From: Crenobacter caeni
GTDB lineage: Bacteria > Pseudomonadota > Gammaproteobacteria > Burkholderiales > Chromobacteriaceae
Direction of reading: 5' to 3'
DNA length: 64,000 nt
NCBI RefSeq assembly: GCF_010435965.1
Contig: NZ_JAAGAA010000006.1
Span: 1-64,000 of the forward strand
Shown here: in pieces, positions 1 through 8,193 of the stretch
Layout of the letters: every line of letters starts with the position of its first letter
Numbering within the stretch: position 1 is the stretch's first letter
Notes under the pieces: generated by a model
What the model saw: only the letters and a program-made list of their open reading frames with translations
Told to the model about the DNA's origin: nothing
The model's database searches: none
Position numbers and translations under genes: made by a program

Positions 1-63
1 CAGCGGATCACCCAGCTTGGACAGCTTGCTTTCACGTTCTTCGGCGGCAAACAGGCTCTTCAT
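1..63 (-). CDS. Transposase N-terminus (IS5 family), partial
   Basis: The first 21 codons of a minus-strand gene starting at ATG 63-61; the rest lies beyond the window. The start, MKSLFAAEERESKLSKLGD, is the N-terminus I associate with DDE transposases of the IS5 family. The catalytic domain cannot be seen. Its position about 100 bases inside the element terminus at 164 fits a transposase reading frame. Whether the element is intact is unknown. Confidence 0.6.
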   Translation of the reverse strand, partial: MKSLFAAEERESKLSKLGDPL

Positions 64-164
64 GTCGGTGCGTCTCGGTCAGTGCATGCTCAGATCATGC
101 CAGAACGGGAGGTTTCTGGAAGTTCCCTTGTCTCGCCCTCGCTCGCGAGATCATGAGCACGTTC
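1..164 (-). mobile_element. IS5-type insertion sequence, one end (cut by window edge)
   Basis: One terminus of an insertion sequence. Read on the minus strand it begins GAACGTGCTCATGATCT at 164-148, followed by about 84 bases of non-coding end and then the transposase start at 63. The same first 39 bases, with three mismatches, occur at one end of the 140-bp element at 5442-5581, which shows that this is a mobile-element terminus. TAA directly next to it (165-167) would be the target duplication, but the other end is outside the window. A TNA target fits the IS5 family. The IS has inserted at the 3' end of the DUF2062 gene. Confidence 0.72.
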
Positions 165-682
165 TAAACGCCGGCGGCGCGTGCCCGGCGCCGGCTCCTG
201 CGGCGCCACGCCCAAGCGGAACTCGCCCGCCACAGCGCGTTGACGCCGAAATAGACCATCGGCGAGACGGTGAATGCGAAGAGCACGAGGCCGACCAGCA
301 GTGGCTTGCCCACGCCGGTCAGGTCGGCGAGCAGGCTCGTGTGGTCCGGCGGGAGTTCCGCAGCACCGCCGAGCAGCCACTGCCCGACCCGGTAGGCGAG
401 CCAGTACACCGGCGCGAAGGTCACCGGATTGGTCACCAGCGTGGAGAGCGCGGCGGCCGCGACGTTGGCGCGCAACAGGATGGACACCGCGACAGCGAAC
501 AGGATCTGCGCGAACGGCGTGAGCAGGCCGAAGAACACGCCGACGGCCATGCCCAGCGCGACACCGCGCCGGCTCAGGTACCACAGTTCGTCACGCCCGA
601 GAAAGGGTGCGAGCCACTTCAGCGACCTGTTCTCGCGCACGGTCTTCGCGTCCGGCAACCAGCGGCGCAGCGTCTTTTTCAC
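164..682 (-). CDS. DUF2062 domain membrane protein
   Basis: A 172-aa protein of the DUF2062 family (function unknown), usually found as a small inner-membrane protein. After a basic N-terminus (KKTLRRWLPD) it has hydrophobic stretches around residues 40-75 and 80-110, with the family-like LVTNPVTFAPVYWLAYRVG segment between them. A third hydrophobic stretch lies near residues 128-150, and the tail is Arg-rich. The start is GTG at 682-680 with a GAGG-type ribosome site about 6 bases upstream; no ATG lies nearby. The stop codon is TAG at 166-164, and its last base belongs to the adjoining IS end. The native C-terminus may therefore have been slightly altered by the insertion. The length is normal for the family, so function is probably kept. 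Confidence 0.85.
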   Translation of the reverse strand: MKKTLRRWLPDAKTVRENRSLKWLAPFLGRDELWYLSRRGVALGMAVGVFFGLLTPFAQILFAVAVSILLRANVAAAALSTLVTNPVTFAPVYWLAYRVGQWLLGGAAELPPDHTSLLADLTGVGKPLLVGLVLFAFTVSPMVYFGVNALWRASSAWAWRRRSRRRARAAGV

Positions 683-759
683 GTTCGGCCTCGTTAAAGA
701 GAAGTAAGTGCAATCTTAGCTTGCCCGCCGGGGGCAGGCCATCAAAAGCCGGTCAGTGA

Positions 760-1605
760 CTAACTTTTGCCGGCCGGCACGGCGAACGCGGCGCAAGGGT
801 CTTCGCGCGGCGCAGCCGGCACGGTCACCGTCACGTCATACAGCGCGTCGTCCCCGGCCGCTTCGACAAAGCCGACCACGCGCGGTTCCGCCCTGCCCCG
901 CCACCAGCGCGGCACGCCCAGGTCTTGCCGAACATGGCCGTTACCGGCGATCAGTACCGCACCGTTCTGCCCGTGCGCCAACAGCGCGTCGGCCATTGCG
1001 ATGTCGCGGGAAAACTGCATCGGCAACATCGCGTCGACCGCACGCGCGGGCAGCTTGTTACAGTGGCCCTGCTCGATCGCGCGGCGCTGGCCGGCCACCA
1101 GGTCCGCCGGCGCGGCATCCGGCCGGTAGCGCGCCAGTGTCGCCGCGTCGAACAGCGCCGGGTAGCCGCCTTGACGCAGCGCACCCATCCCGCTGCGGCC
1201 GATGCCTGCGCCAACCATCGGCAGGTCGTTGTCGAGCGCCAGTTGCACCAGCGGCCGGTACAGCGGCCAGTCCCAGCCCCCGCCGCCCGCACGTTCGATC
1301 AGGCAGCCGGCGTCACGGCCGCACGCGGAGCGCGCCGCGGCAAGTTCGCCCTGCCGCGCGGCCTCGAACTGCTCGAACACCAGCGCCGGACGCCAACCGG
1401 CCGCCACCGCATCGCCAAGCCAGCGCGCGCGCAGCGCGTGGCCGGTGGCGTTGTCGTGCACCTCGCCCAACAGCACCACGGCGTCCCCCTGCATGGCGGC
1501 GGCGACGCGCGCCGGCGCGCCGGAACCCTCGGCCGCGGACAGATTTGCCACAAGCGCCAGCGCCAGCGCACCTCTCCTCCACCTTCCTTGTTGCATGCCT
1601 GCCAT
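760..1605 (-). CDS. ChaN-family (haem-binding uptake, Tiki-like) protein
   Basis: A 281-aa exported protein of the ChaN/DUF399 family; family members bind haem or act in iron uptake at the cell envelope. The N-terminus is basic then hydrophobic (RWRRGALALALVANLSAA), a plausible signal peptide without an obvious lipobox cysteine. Family motifs are clear: LLGEVHDN near residues 45-52, VFEQF, a long helical middle, MQFSRD, and GNGHVRQDLGVP near the C-terminus. The conserved Glu/His of GEVHDN and His of GNGH are present. ATG at 1605 is used; an in-frame ATG at 1596 is an alternative. No iron-transport gene is next to it. It stands alone, divergent from the PhaM-like gene. Confidence 0.82.
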   Translation of the reverse strand: MAGMQQGRWRRGALALALVANLSAAEGSGAPARVAAAMQGDAVVLLGEVHDNATGHALRARWLGDAVAAGWRPALVFEQFEAARQGELAAARSACGRDAGCLIERAGGGGWDWPLYRPLVQLALDNDLPMVGAGIGRSGMGALRQGGYPALFDAATLARYRPDAAPADLVAGQRRAIEQGHCNKLPARAVDAMLPMQFSRDIAMADALLAHGQNGAVLIAGNGHVRQDLGVPRWWRGRAEPRVVGFVEAAGDDALYDVTVTVPAAPREDPCAAFAVPAGKS

Positions 1606-1664
1606 CGCGTCCGCTACGCTCCTTAACGTGTATTGGGCGGCCAGGCCGCCGGAAAGGGTGAACC

Positions 1665-1910
1665 ATGAGTCAGGAATTCAATCCGGCCGATCCCTTCGCG
1701 CTGTTCCGCCAGTTCTGGCAGGGCGCGGCGCCGACAACCCCGCAAGCCTTCCTGCCACCCCTGTCGGCCGAGGAGATCGAACGCAAGCTCGCCGAGCTTC
1801 GCGTGATCGAGAACTGGATGGCGATGAACATGGGCATGCTCGCCATGCAGATCAAGACCCTCGAGATGCAGAAGGCCGCTCTTGACGCGCTGGCCAAACC
1901 CGACAAGTAA
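1665..1910 (+). CDS. phaM: PhaM-like polyhydroxyalkanoate granule regulatory protein
   Basis: An 81-aa protein resembling the conserved N-terminal region of PhaM, the protein that links PHA granules to PHB synthase and the nucleoid in betaproteobacteria. It shows a DPFALFRQFW start, a Pro-rich linker (residues 23-32), then a coiled-coil-like helix with EEIERKLAELRVIENW and MLAMQIKTLEMQK. Longer PhaM proteins carry an Ala/Lys/Pro-rich DNA-binding tail. That tail is missing here, so nucleoid binding is doubtful. The start ATG at 1665 has a GGAAAGGG ribosome site about 9 bases upstream. It precedes dnaE by 87 bases. No PHA synthesis gene is in the window. Confidence 0.72.
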   Translation: MSQEFNPADPFALFRQFWQGAAPTTPQAFLPPLSAEEIERKLAELRVIENWMAMNMGMLAMQIKTLEMQKAALDALAKPDK

Positions 1911-1997
1911 GCTCCCCCGAGAACGCCGTCATCGTTCGATTGTAGCCCCCCGCGCGCGCCATTGGTGCGCCACGCGGCAAGCCGCTAGAATGCGCGG

Positions 1998-4900
1998 ATG
2001 ACTACACCCCGCTTCGTCCACCTCAGGCTGCACTCCGAATTTTCCGTGACCGACGGCATCGTCCGCCTCGACGACGCGATCCGTCGCGCCAAGGCCGACG
2101 GCATGCCGGCGCTCGGCATGACCGACCTGATGAACATGTTCGGCCTGGTCAAGTTCTACAAGGGCTGCCGCGACGCGGGGGTCAAACCGCTGATCGGCTG
2201 CGACGTGTGGCTGGAGAACCCGGCCGACGCAGACAAGCCGACCCGCCTGCTGTTGCTTGCCAAGAACCGCGACGGCTACGGCCGTCTGTGCGAACTATTG
2301 GCCGACGCGTTCACCCACAACCAGGTGCGCGGCCGCGCCGAGCTGCGCCGCGAGTGGCTGGACTCCGGCGACAACAGCGGGCTGATCTGCCTCTCTGGCG
2401 CGCACCTGGGCGACGTCGGCGTCTCGCTGGCCAACGGCAACCCGGACGAGGCGATCGCACGCGCGCGGCACTGGGCCGAGCGCTTCCCCGGCGCGTTCTA
2501 TCTCGAACTGCAACGGCTGGACAACCCGCAAATCGAACAGATCGTCCAGCAAACACTGTGGGTCGCCGGCGAGACCGATCTTCCGGTGGTCGCCACCCAC
2601 CCGATCCAGTTCATGGACCCGGACGACTTCCAGGCGCACGAAGCGCGAGTGTGCATCGCCGAGGGCTACACCCTCTCCGACAAACGCCGCCAGAAGAAAT
2701 TTGCCGACTGCCAGTACTTCCTTAACACCGACGCGATGCTCGAGCGCTTCGCCGACGTCCCCGAGGCGCTGGAGAACAGCGTCGAGATCGCGCGGCGCTG
2801 CAACCTGACCATTGGCCTCGGCAAGAACTACCTGCCAGACTTCCCGACGCCGGACGGCATGAGCCTCGACGACTTCCTGGTGCTGCGCGCCAAGGAGGGG
2901 CTGGAGGAGCGCCTCGTCGACCTCTACCCGGACGCGGCCGAACGCGAGGAGCAGCGGCAGCGCTATGAAGACCGGCTCAAGTTCGAGACCGACACCATCA
3001 TCCAGATGGGCTTCCCGGGCTACTTCCTGATCGTGGCCGACTTCATCAACTGGGCCAAGCTCAACGGCTGCCCGGTCGGCCCCGGCCGCGGTTCGGGCGC
3101 GGGCTCGCTGGTCGCGTACAGCCTGAAGATCACCGACATCGACCCGCTCGAATACGCGCTGCTGTTCGAGCGTTTCCTCAACCCCGAGCGGGTGTCGATG
3201 CCTGACTTCGACGTCGACTTCTGCCAGGACAACCGCTACCGGGTGATCGAATACGTGCGCGAGGCGTACGGCCACGAGGCGGTCAGCCAGATCGCGACCT
3301 TCGGCACCATGGCCGCCAAGGCGGTAATCCGTGACGTCGGCCGTGTGCTCGACTTGCCGTACACCTTCTGCGACCAGCTCTCCAAGCTGATCCCCGCCGC
3401 ACCGGGCAAGCAGTACTCGCTCGACGACGCGCTCGAGATGGAGCCGGTGCTCAAGCAGCGCCTGGAGAACGAGGAGGAAGTCGCACAGCTGTGGCAACTC
3501 GCCAAGAAACTCGAAGGCCTGACCCGCGGCATCGGCATGCACGCAGGTGGCGTGTTGATCGCGCCGGGCAAGCTCACCGACTTCTGCCCGCTGTACCAGG
3601 CCTCCGGCGACGACGCGGTGCCGGTGTCCATGCTCGACAAGGACGACGTCGAGAAGATCGGCCTGGTGAAGTTCGACTTCCTGGGCCTCAGAAACCTCAC
3701 CATCATCGACTTGGCCGAGCGCTACATCAAGGCGCTCGACCCGAGCTTTAACACCGACCTCAACCTGCTGGAGTTCACCGACCCAGCCGCCTACCGCATC
3801 CTGCAGACGGCGAACACCACCGCGGTGTTCCAGCTTGAATCGGACGGCATGAAGCGGCTGCTGGAGAAGCTCAAGCCCGACCGTTTCGAAGACATCATCG
3901 CCGTGCTGGCGCTGTACCGTCCGGGCCCGCTGGGTTCGGGCATGGTCGACGACTTCATCCTGCGCAAGGCCGGCAAGCAGGAGGTCGACTACTTCCACCC
4001 CGACCTGACCGCGTGTCTTGACCCGACCTACGGCGTGATCGTGTATCAGGAACAGGTGATGCAGATCTCGCAGATCATCGGCGGCTATACGCTCGGCGGT
4101 GCCGACATGCTGCGCCGCGCGATGGGCAAGAAAAAAGCCGAGGAGATGGACAAGCACCGCGGCATCTTCACCGAAGGCGCCGAGAAGAAGGGCTACCCGA
4201 AGGAGCTAGCTACCCACCTCTTCGACCTGATGGCGAAGTTCGCCGAGTACGGCTTCAACAAGTCGCACACCGCGGCATATGCAGTAGTGTCGTACCAGAC
4301 GGCCTGGCTGAAGGCACACCACTGCTCGGCGTTCATGGCAGCGACCATGTCGAGCGAACTGGATAACACCGACCAGCTCAAGGTGTTCTACGACGACTCG
4401 CTTGCCAATGGCCTCACCTTCCTGCCGCCGGACGTGAACGAGAGTTTCTACCGCTTCGTGCCGACCGACCGCAGCCATATCCGCTACGCGATGGGCGCGA
4501 TCAAGGGCACCGGCGAGTCGGCGGTCGACCATATCGTCGCGGTGCGCGAGGCCGGCGGCCCGTTCACCGACCTGTTCGACTTCTGCCGGCGCACTGACAA
4601 GAAGCTCGTCAACAAGCGCACCATCGAGGCGCTGATCCGCGCCGGTGCCTTCGACGCGATCGAGCGCAACCGCGCGCGACTGCTGGCCAACGTCGGCCTC
4701 GCGATGGAGGCGGCAGACCAGGAAGCAGCCAACGAGGGCCAAGGCGGCCTGTTCGACATGTTCGGCGACGAGCTGGCCCCCGCGATCGAGATGACGCAAC
4801 ACAAGCCGTGGACGCCGGCGGTCGAACTGGCCGAAGAGAAGACGGCGATCGGCTACTACCTGTCCGGCCACCCGTTCAAGCCGTACGAACAGGAGGTACG

Positions 4901-5441
4901 CGGCTTCATCAAGACTTCGCTCGCGCGGCTGACACCGAAGAAGGAGGCGCAGCTGATGGCAGGCTTTGTCACCGGCATCCGCGTCAAGGTCGGCAACCGC
5001 GGCAAGATGGCCTTCGTCCAGCTCGACGACGGCAGCGCGAAGCTCGAGGTCTCGCTGTTCGCCGAGGCATTCGAGGCCAACCGCGACAAGCTCAAGGAAG
5101 ACACGGTGCTGGTGGTCGAGGGCAAGGTCGGCGAAGACCGCTTCAACGGCGGCATCCGCATCCTCGCCGACCACCTGTACGAGCTGGGCGAAGCCCGCAG
5201 CCGCTACGCGCGCAGCCTCGCGCTGGCTATCGACGACAACATCGACGTCGGCCGCCTGCGCGCGGCGCTGTTGGGCTACCGGAGCGAAGACGCCGGCTGC
5301 CCGGTGCGCATCAGCTACCGCAACGCGAGCGCCGCGGGCGAGATGATGCTGCCGCCGGCGTGGGGCGTCAGGCTGGACGACAGCCTGCTGGAAAGCCTCG
5401 CCGAAGTGGTCGGCGAGGGCAAGGTCAGGATCATCTGGTAA
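1998..5441 (+). CDS. dnaE: DNA polymerase III subunit alpha
   Basis: The replicative DNA polymerase catalytic subunit, 1147 aa (E. coli DnaE is 1160). The N-terminal PHP domain begins with FVHLRLHSEFSVTDG. The palm carries MPDFDVDF at about residues 400-407, giving the two metal-binding aspartates, and VKFDFLGLRNLT near 555-566 holds the third. A helix-hairpin-helix region lies around 860-900, and an OB-fold around 985-1060 (VTGIRVKVGNRGKMAFVQLDDG). The start is fixed by the family N-terminus. No ribosome site is visible; a TAGAAT box ends only six bases before ATG, so the message may be leaderless. The TAA stop is exactly one copy of the target duplication of the MITE at 5442-5581. Confidence 0.98.
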   Translation: MTTPRFVHLRLHSEFSVTDGIVRLDDAIRRAKADGMPALGMTDLMNMFGLVKFYKGCRDAGVKPLIGCDVWLENPADADKPTRLLLLAKNRDGYGRLCELLADAFTHNQVRGRAELRREWLDSGDNSGLICLSGAHLGDVGVSLANGNPDEAIARARHWAERFPGAFYLELQRLDNPQIEQIVQQTLWVAGETDLPVVATHPIQFMDPDDFQAHEARVCIAEGYTLSDKRRQKKFADCQYFLNTDAMLERFADVPEALENSVEIARRCNLTIGLGKNYLPDFPTPDGMSLDDFLVLRAKEGLEERLVDLYPDAAEREEQRQRYEDRLKFETDTIIQMGFPGYFLIVADFINWAKLNGCPVGPGRGSGAGSLVAYSLKITDIDPLEYALLFERFLNPERVSMPDFDVDFCQDNRYRVIEYVREAYGHEAVSQIATFGTMAAKAVIRDVGRVLDLPYTFCDQLSKLIPAAPGKQYSLDDALEMEPVLKQRLENEEEVAQLWQLAKKLEGLTRGIGMHAGGVLIAPGKLTDFCPLYQASGDDAVPVSMLDKDDVEKIGLVKFDFLGLRNLTIIDLAERYIKALDPSFNTDLNLLEFTDPAAYRILQTANTTAVFQLESDGMKRLLEKLKPDRFEDIIAVLALYRPGPLGSGMVDDFILRKAGKQEVDYFHPDLTACLDPTYGVIVYQEQVMQISQIIGGYTLGGADMLRRAMGKKKAEEMDKHRGIFTEGAEKKGYPKELATHLFDLMAKFAEYGFNKSHTAAYAVVSYQTAWLKAHHCSAFMAATMSSELDNTDQLKVFYDDSLANGLTFLPPDVNESFYRFVPTDRSHIRYAMGAIKGTGESAVDHIVAVREAGGPFTDLFDFCRRTDKKLVNKRTIEALIRAGAFDAIERNRARLLANVGLAMEAADQEAANEGQGGLFDMFGDELAPAIEMTQHKPWTPAVELAEEKTAIGYYLSGHPFKPYEQEVRGFIKTSLARLTPKKEAQLMAGFVTGIRVKVGNRGKMAFVQLDDGSAKLEVSLFAEAFEANRDKLKEDTVLVVEGKVGEDRFNGGIRILADHLYELGEARSRYARSLALAIDDNIDVGRLRAALLGYRSEDAGCPVRISYRNASAAGEMMLPPAWGVRLDDSLLESLAEVVGEGKVRIIW

Positions 5442-5581
5442 GAGCGTGTTCACGATCTCGCGAGCGAGGGCGAGACAAGGCGAAAACGGCTGAGAAAGCG
5501 GAATGTACAGGTGGTACATGAGCATTTCGAAGCGGTTTTAAACGCCGTATCGGCGGTGCGCAGTAGATCGTGAACAGGTTC
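5442..5581. mobile_element. MITE with 17-bp terminal inverted repeats, TAA target duplication
   Basis: A 140-bp non-coding element. The left end is GAGCGTGTTCACGATCT (5442-5458). The right end, reverse-complemented, is GAACCTGTTCACGATCT (5581-5565), a match at 15 of 17 bases. TAA flanks it on both sides (5439-5441 and 5582-5584). The left 39 bases match the IS end at 126-164 with three mismatches, so the element is probably mobilised by that IS family. It has no reading frame of note. A small internal hairpin lies around 5503-5519 (TGTAC...GTACA). It sits directly after dnaE, whose stop codon is the left TAA, and one base before the HTH gene. Confidence 0.85.
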
Positions 5582-5585
5582 TAAG

Positions 5586-5798
5586 TCAGATCGGCAAATG
5601 GGGCGTCAGCGCGTTGATCGCGCCAATCGCCCGCCTGAAGCGAGCGTGCGCACGGGAGACGGTCGACACCGACAGGTCCATCTGGCGGGCGGCACCGCTG
5701 CAAGTCATGCCGTCGATCTCGATCAGCCACACCGCCTCGCGCGAGCGCTTCTTGAGGCCGATCAGGTCGGCGACCTGGTTGAAGATATCAAGACGCAT
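5586..5798 (-). CDS. Small helix-turn-helix protein
   Basis: A 70-aa protein of unknown name. After MRLDIFNQVADLIGLKKRSR comes a likely HTH at about residues 25-55 (MTCSGAARQMDLSVSTVSRA), of the kind seen in TrfB/KorA-like repressors and sigma-factor region 4. A basic recognition-helix end (HARFRRA) follows. The start ATG at 5798 is supported by an AAGGAGGG ribosome site about seven bases upstream. It is divergent from ghrA, so it could act on the 109-base intergenic region, but nothing shows this directly. Its 3' end lies four bases from the MITE, and the stop TGA is its own. I can support DNA binding, not a target. Confidence 0.6.
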   Translation of the reverse strand: MRLDIFNQVADLIGLKKRSREAVWLIEIDGMTCSGAARQMDLSVSTVSRAHARFRRAIGAINALTPHLPI

Positions 5799-5907
5799 CG
5801 GGATGCCCTCCTTGACGGTCGGCGTGCGCCGGCTTTTTTCAGCATAGAGGCTTGCAGTATTTGTGCAAAGGTCGACGCTACCGACCTCAAACCCAAGGGA
5901 TACGCCC

Positions 5908-6828
5908 ATGATCATCGTCCACCACCCGAGCGAAGGCGAACGTTATATCGCCGCGCTACGCCAGGCACTGCCCGGCCAACCGGTGATCGCCGCCGACAAA
6001 GCCCCCGACGGCAGCGACGCTTATTTCGTCTGCTGGCAGCCACCGGCCGGCTTCTTTGCCCGTTTCGCCGCGCCGCGCGCGGTGTTCGTGTTGGGCGCCG
6101 GCGTCAACCACCTGCTGGAACGCGACGACCTGCCCGACGATGTCCCGCTGGTCCGCCTGACCGACGCCGGCATGGCCGCCCAGATGCTCGAGTACGCGCG
6201 CTACGGCGTGCTCACCTGGCAGCGCGACTTCGACCGCTACCGCGCGCAGCAGGCCGAACGGCGCTGGCAAGTACTGCCGGCGGTGGCGCGCAGCGAGGTA
6301 CGCGTCGGCGTGCTGGGTTTGGGCGAGATGGGCGGCCATGTCGCCGCACATCTCGCCGCCGACGGCTACCGCGTCAGCGGTTTCTCGCGCACCGCGCGCG
6401 ACATCCGCGGCGTGCGCTGCCTGTCGGGCCCGGGCGCGCTGCAGGCGCTACTGGAGGGCAGCGACGTCGTCGTCAACCTGCTACCGGCCACCACCGACAC
6501 CCGCCAACTGCTTAACGCACGCACGCTCGCCCACCTGCCGCAAGGTGCGGCGCTGGTACACGCCGGGCGCGGCAGCCAGCTTGACGAAGACGCGCTACTC
6601 GCCGCGCTAGAGAGCGGGCAACTGCGCTTCGCGCTGCTGGACGTGTTCGCCGACGAGCCGCTGCCGGCAGGCCACCCGCTGTGGACGCACCCCGGGGTGA
6701 CCATCACCCCGCATGTCGCCGCGCAGACCTTGCCCGCCGACGCTGCGGCACAGATCGCCGGCAAGCTGCTGCAACTGGAACAGGGCGAGCCGGTGGCGGG
6801 TCTGGTCGAGCGCGCGCGCGGCTACTGA
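5908..6828 (+). CDS. ghrA: Glyoxylate/hydroxypyruvate reductase A
   Basis: A D-2-hydroxyacid dehydrogenase, 306 aa, NAD(P)H-dependent, reducing glyoxylate to glycolate and hydroxypyruvate to glycerate. The nucleotide-binding domain shows GVLGLGEMGGHVA near residues 134-146 (GxGxxG), followed by FSRTAR, which has a positively charged patch suited to NADPH. Later elements are VHAGRGSQLD with the catalytic Arg region, DVFADEPLPAGHPLW, and ITPHVAA with the catalytic His. The start ATG at 5908 has AAGGGA about 8 bases upstream and gives the usual short N-terminus; an earlier start would add 15 unrelated residues. It converges on infA, with only the infA terminator between them. Confidence 0.9.
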   Translation: MIIVHHPSEGERYIAALRQALPGQPVIAADKAPDGSDAYFVCWQPPAGFFARFAAPRAVFVLGAGVNHLLERDDLPDDVPLVRLTDAGMAAQMLEYARYGVLTWQRDFDRYRAQQAERRWQVLPAVARSEVRVGVLGLGEMGGHVAAHLAADGYRVSGFSRTARDIRGVRCLSGPGALQALLEGSDVVVNLLPATTDTRQLLNARTLAHLPQGAALVHAGRGSQLDEDALLAALESGQLRFALLDVFADEPLPAGHPLWTHPGVTITPHVAAQTLPADAAAQIAGKLLQLEQGEPVAGLVERARGY

Positions 6829-6834
6829 GCGGAC

Positions 6835-6870
6835 AACAAAAAGGCGACGGCACCCGAAGGTGCCGTCGCC
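6835..6870 (-). terminator. Intrinsic terminator of infA
   Basis: A perfect 12-bp stem, GGCGACGGCACC (6843-6854) with GGTGCCGTCGCC (6859-6870), closes a four-base loop. On the minus strand it is followed by TTTTTGTTGT. It lies 19 bases after the infA stop. The U-tract is only on the minus strand, so it serves infA rather than ghrA. Confidence 0.92.
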
Positions 6871-6888
6871 TAGATAGATCACCCGCGC

Positions 6889-7143
6889 TTAGCGGCGGTG
6901 CTGCGGCGGCGGGCCGCTGCGCTCTTCCTTGTGACGGAAGCTGATGCGCGCCTTGGTCAGGTCGTACGGCGACATCTCGACGGTCACCTTGTCGCCTTCC
7001 AGGATGCGGATGCGGAATTTGCGCATCTTGCCCGACGCGTAAGCGACGACCTCAACGCCGTTCTCCAGACGCACCTTGAAGCGCGTATCCGGCATGACGT
7101 CGACGACGACGCCCTGCAGTTCCAACAGTTCTTCTTTAGCCAT
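6889..7143 (-). CDS. infA: Translation initiation factor IF-1
   Basis: IF-1 binds the ribosomal A site during initiation. This protein is 84 aa; the OB-fold covers about residues 1-72 ([36 protein letters not shown]). The C-terminal tail [14 protein letters not shown] is longer than the 72-aa E. coli protein. Betaproteobacteria often carry such a second, longer infA copy outside the ribosomal protein operon, and no ribosomal gene is nearby. The start ATG at 7143 has GGAGAAGG about 5 bases upstream. A monocistronic unit is likely: a long untranslated region lies upstream and a strong terminator downstream. Confidence 0.95.
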   Translation of the reverse strand: MAKEELLELQGVVVDVMPDTRFKVRLENGVEVVAYASGKMRKFRIRILEGDKVTVEMSPYDLTKARISFRHKEERSGPPPQHRR

Positions 7144-7442
7144 AAAACCTTCTCCGATTGCCCGCGTCGCGTGGCGGCGGGCGTCTTCTATCGATTGATG
7201 CGTGGTCTGCCCCCTCATTGACCGTCCCCCGCAGCCGCAAGGCTGACGGAAGCTGCCGAACGGCAGGGTCGTGGCGGGAAACGAGGCAAAACGAGGCGGG
7301 CGGGACCCGGCAAAACCGGTTGCAGACGCGCTCAGCCAACGGGCAGCACAGCTTTTCCTGCGCGGAGTATACCGCAAGTGACGTGAAATGGTTTGCACCA
7401 TCTCGCCACCGGCCGCGACGAAACGGCAGATTATGCCACAGT
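7144..7442 (-). promoter_or_regulatory. infA upstream region with long untranslated leader
   Basis: A gene-free stretch of 299 bases between the CHAD gene and infA. On the minus strand there is a TATACT -10-like hexamer at 7371-7366 without a clear -35. If used, it gives an infA leader of about 215 bases. That leader contains GC-rich segments able to form hairpins, such as the paired GCTGCCG/CGGCAG near 7252-7266. I see no reading frame with a ribosome site. A role in infA control is inference only. Confidence 0.35.
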
Positions 7443-8192
7443 TTAGCGCAGCCGTGCGGCGGCCCGGCGCGCATCGGCAAACGCGGCGGTAGCCAGCCCG
7501 CCGAGCTCTACGCGTGCGCCGGCCAACACGCCGCCCTCCTCCGCGAGGAATGCCTCCAGGGCAGCCAAGTCCCGCCACTGGCCGAGCAGCCCCTGCAGGC
7601 GTCGGCAACGGCGTACCCTGTCCGCGCCCTTGGCCGGCAGGGCGGCAGCGAACAGCTCGCCGTAAAAGCGGTAGCGTTTAAGCGCGATGCGCAGCGCGTG
7701 CCAGTGCGCCTCGCCGCCCTTGCGCCGTGCACGGCGCCGCATCGCGAGCACGGCACGCCAGAGCTTTTGGGCATGACGGCGCACGCGTCGCCGGCGCAGG
7801 CGCACGGAGGACAGCAGCGCGAACGCCTCAACGGCCGCGGCAAGCGCTGCAAAACGTGCGGCGAGCAAGGCCCGCAAGGCCGCCAGCCTTGGTGCGTGGC
7901 GCAGCACAAGCGCTGCACCCTGCCCGCCCAAGTGCCGGCTTGCAAGCGCAAGCATCACTTCGAGTTCGCGCGCGGTGGTACTGTCGTGGTAGGCGCGGCC
8001 CAGTTCAACACGCAAGGCACGGGCGCGCTGTGACGGCACGCCCGCGAGCAACACGCGCACGATGCGCAGTACCTCGCGCGCCTCGTGCACCGCGTCCTGG
8101 TGCGCCGCGTGCGCCGGGTCCGCGAGCGCGGACAGCGCCGCCGCCCAGCGTGTGCGCAGCGGTTCAACCTTCAGGTACACGAACGCTCCCAT
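7443..8192 (-). CDS. CHAD domain protein
   Basis: A 249-aa all-helical, Arg/Ala-rich protein of the CHAD family (conserved histidine alpha-helical domain; members bind polyphosphate). Recognisable family positions are [12 protein letters not shown] near residues 35-46, [17 protein letters not shown] near 165-181, and [11 protein letters not shown] near 201-211. The pattern of basic helices with conserved His is right, but the sequence is diverged, and no CYTH (triphosphate tunnel) domain is fused to it. The start ATG at 8192 lies immediately beside the U-tract of the metQ terminator. A functional link to metNIQ is therefore unlikely; transcription must start inside the hairpin region or read through it. 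Confidence 0.72.
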   Translation of the reverse strand: MGAFVYLKVEPLRTRWAAALSALADPAHAAHQDAVHEAREVLRIVRVLLAGVPSQRARALRVELGRAYHDSTTARELEVMLALASRHLGGQGAALVLRHAPRLAALRALLAARFAALAAAVEAFALLSSVRLRRRRVRRHAQKLWRAVLAMRRRARRKGGEAHWHALRIALKRYRFYGELFAAALPAKGADRVRRCRRLQGLLGQWRDLAALEAFLAEEGGVLAGARVELGGLATAAFADARRAAARLR

Positions 8193-8193
8193 G

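Noticed and set aside
2295-4157. Long minus-strand reading frame (620 codons) opposite dnaE
   Set aside because: A shadow of a GC-rich gene: His/Arg/Val-rich composition, no ribosome site, no domain, and dnaE is certain on the other strand.
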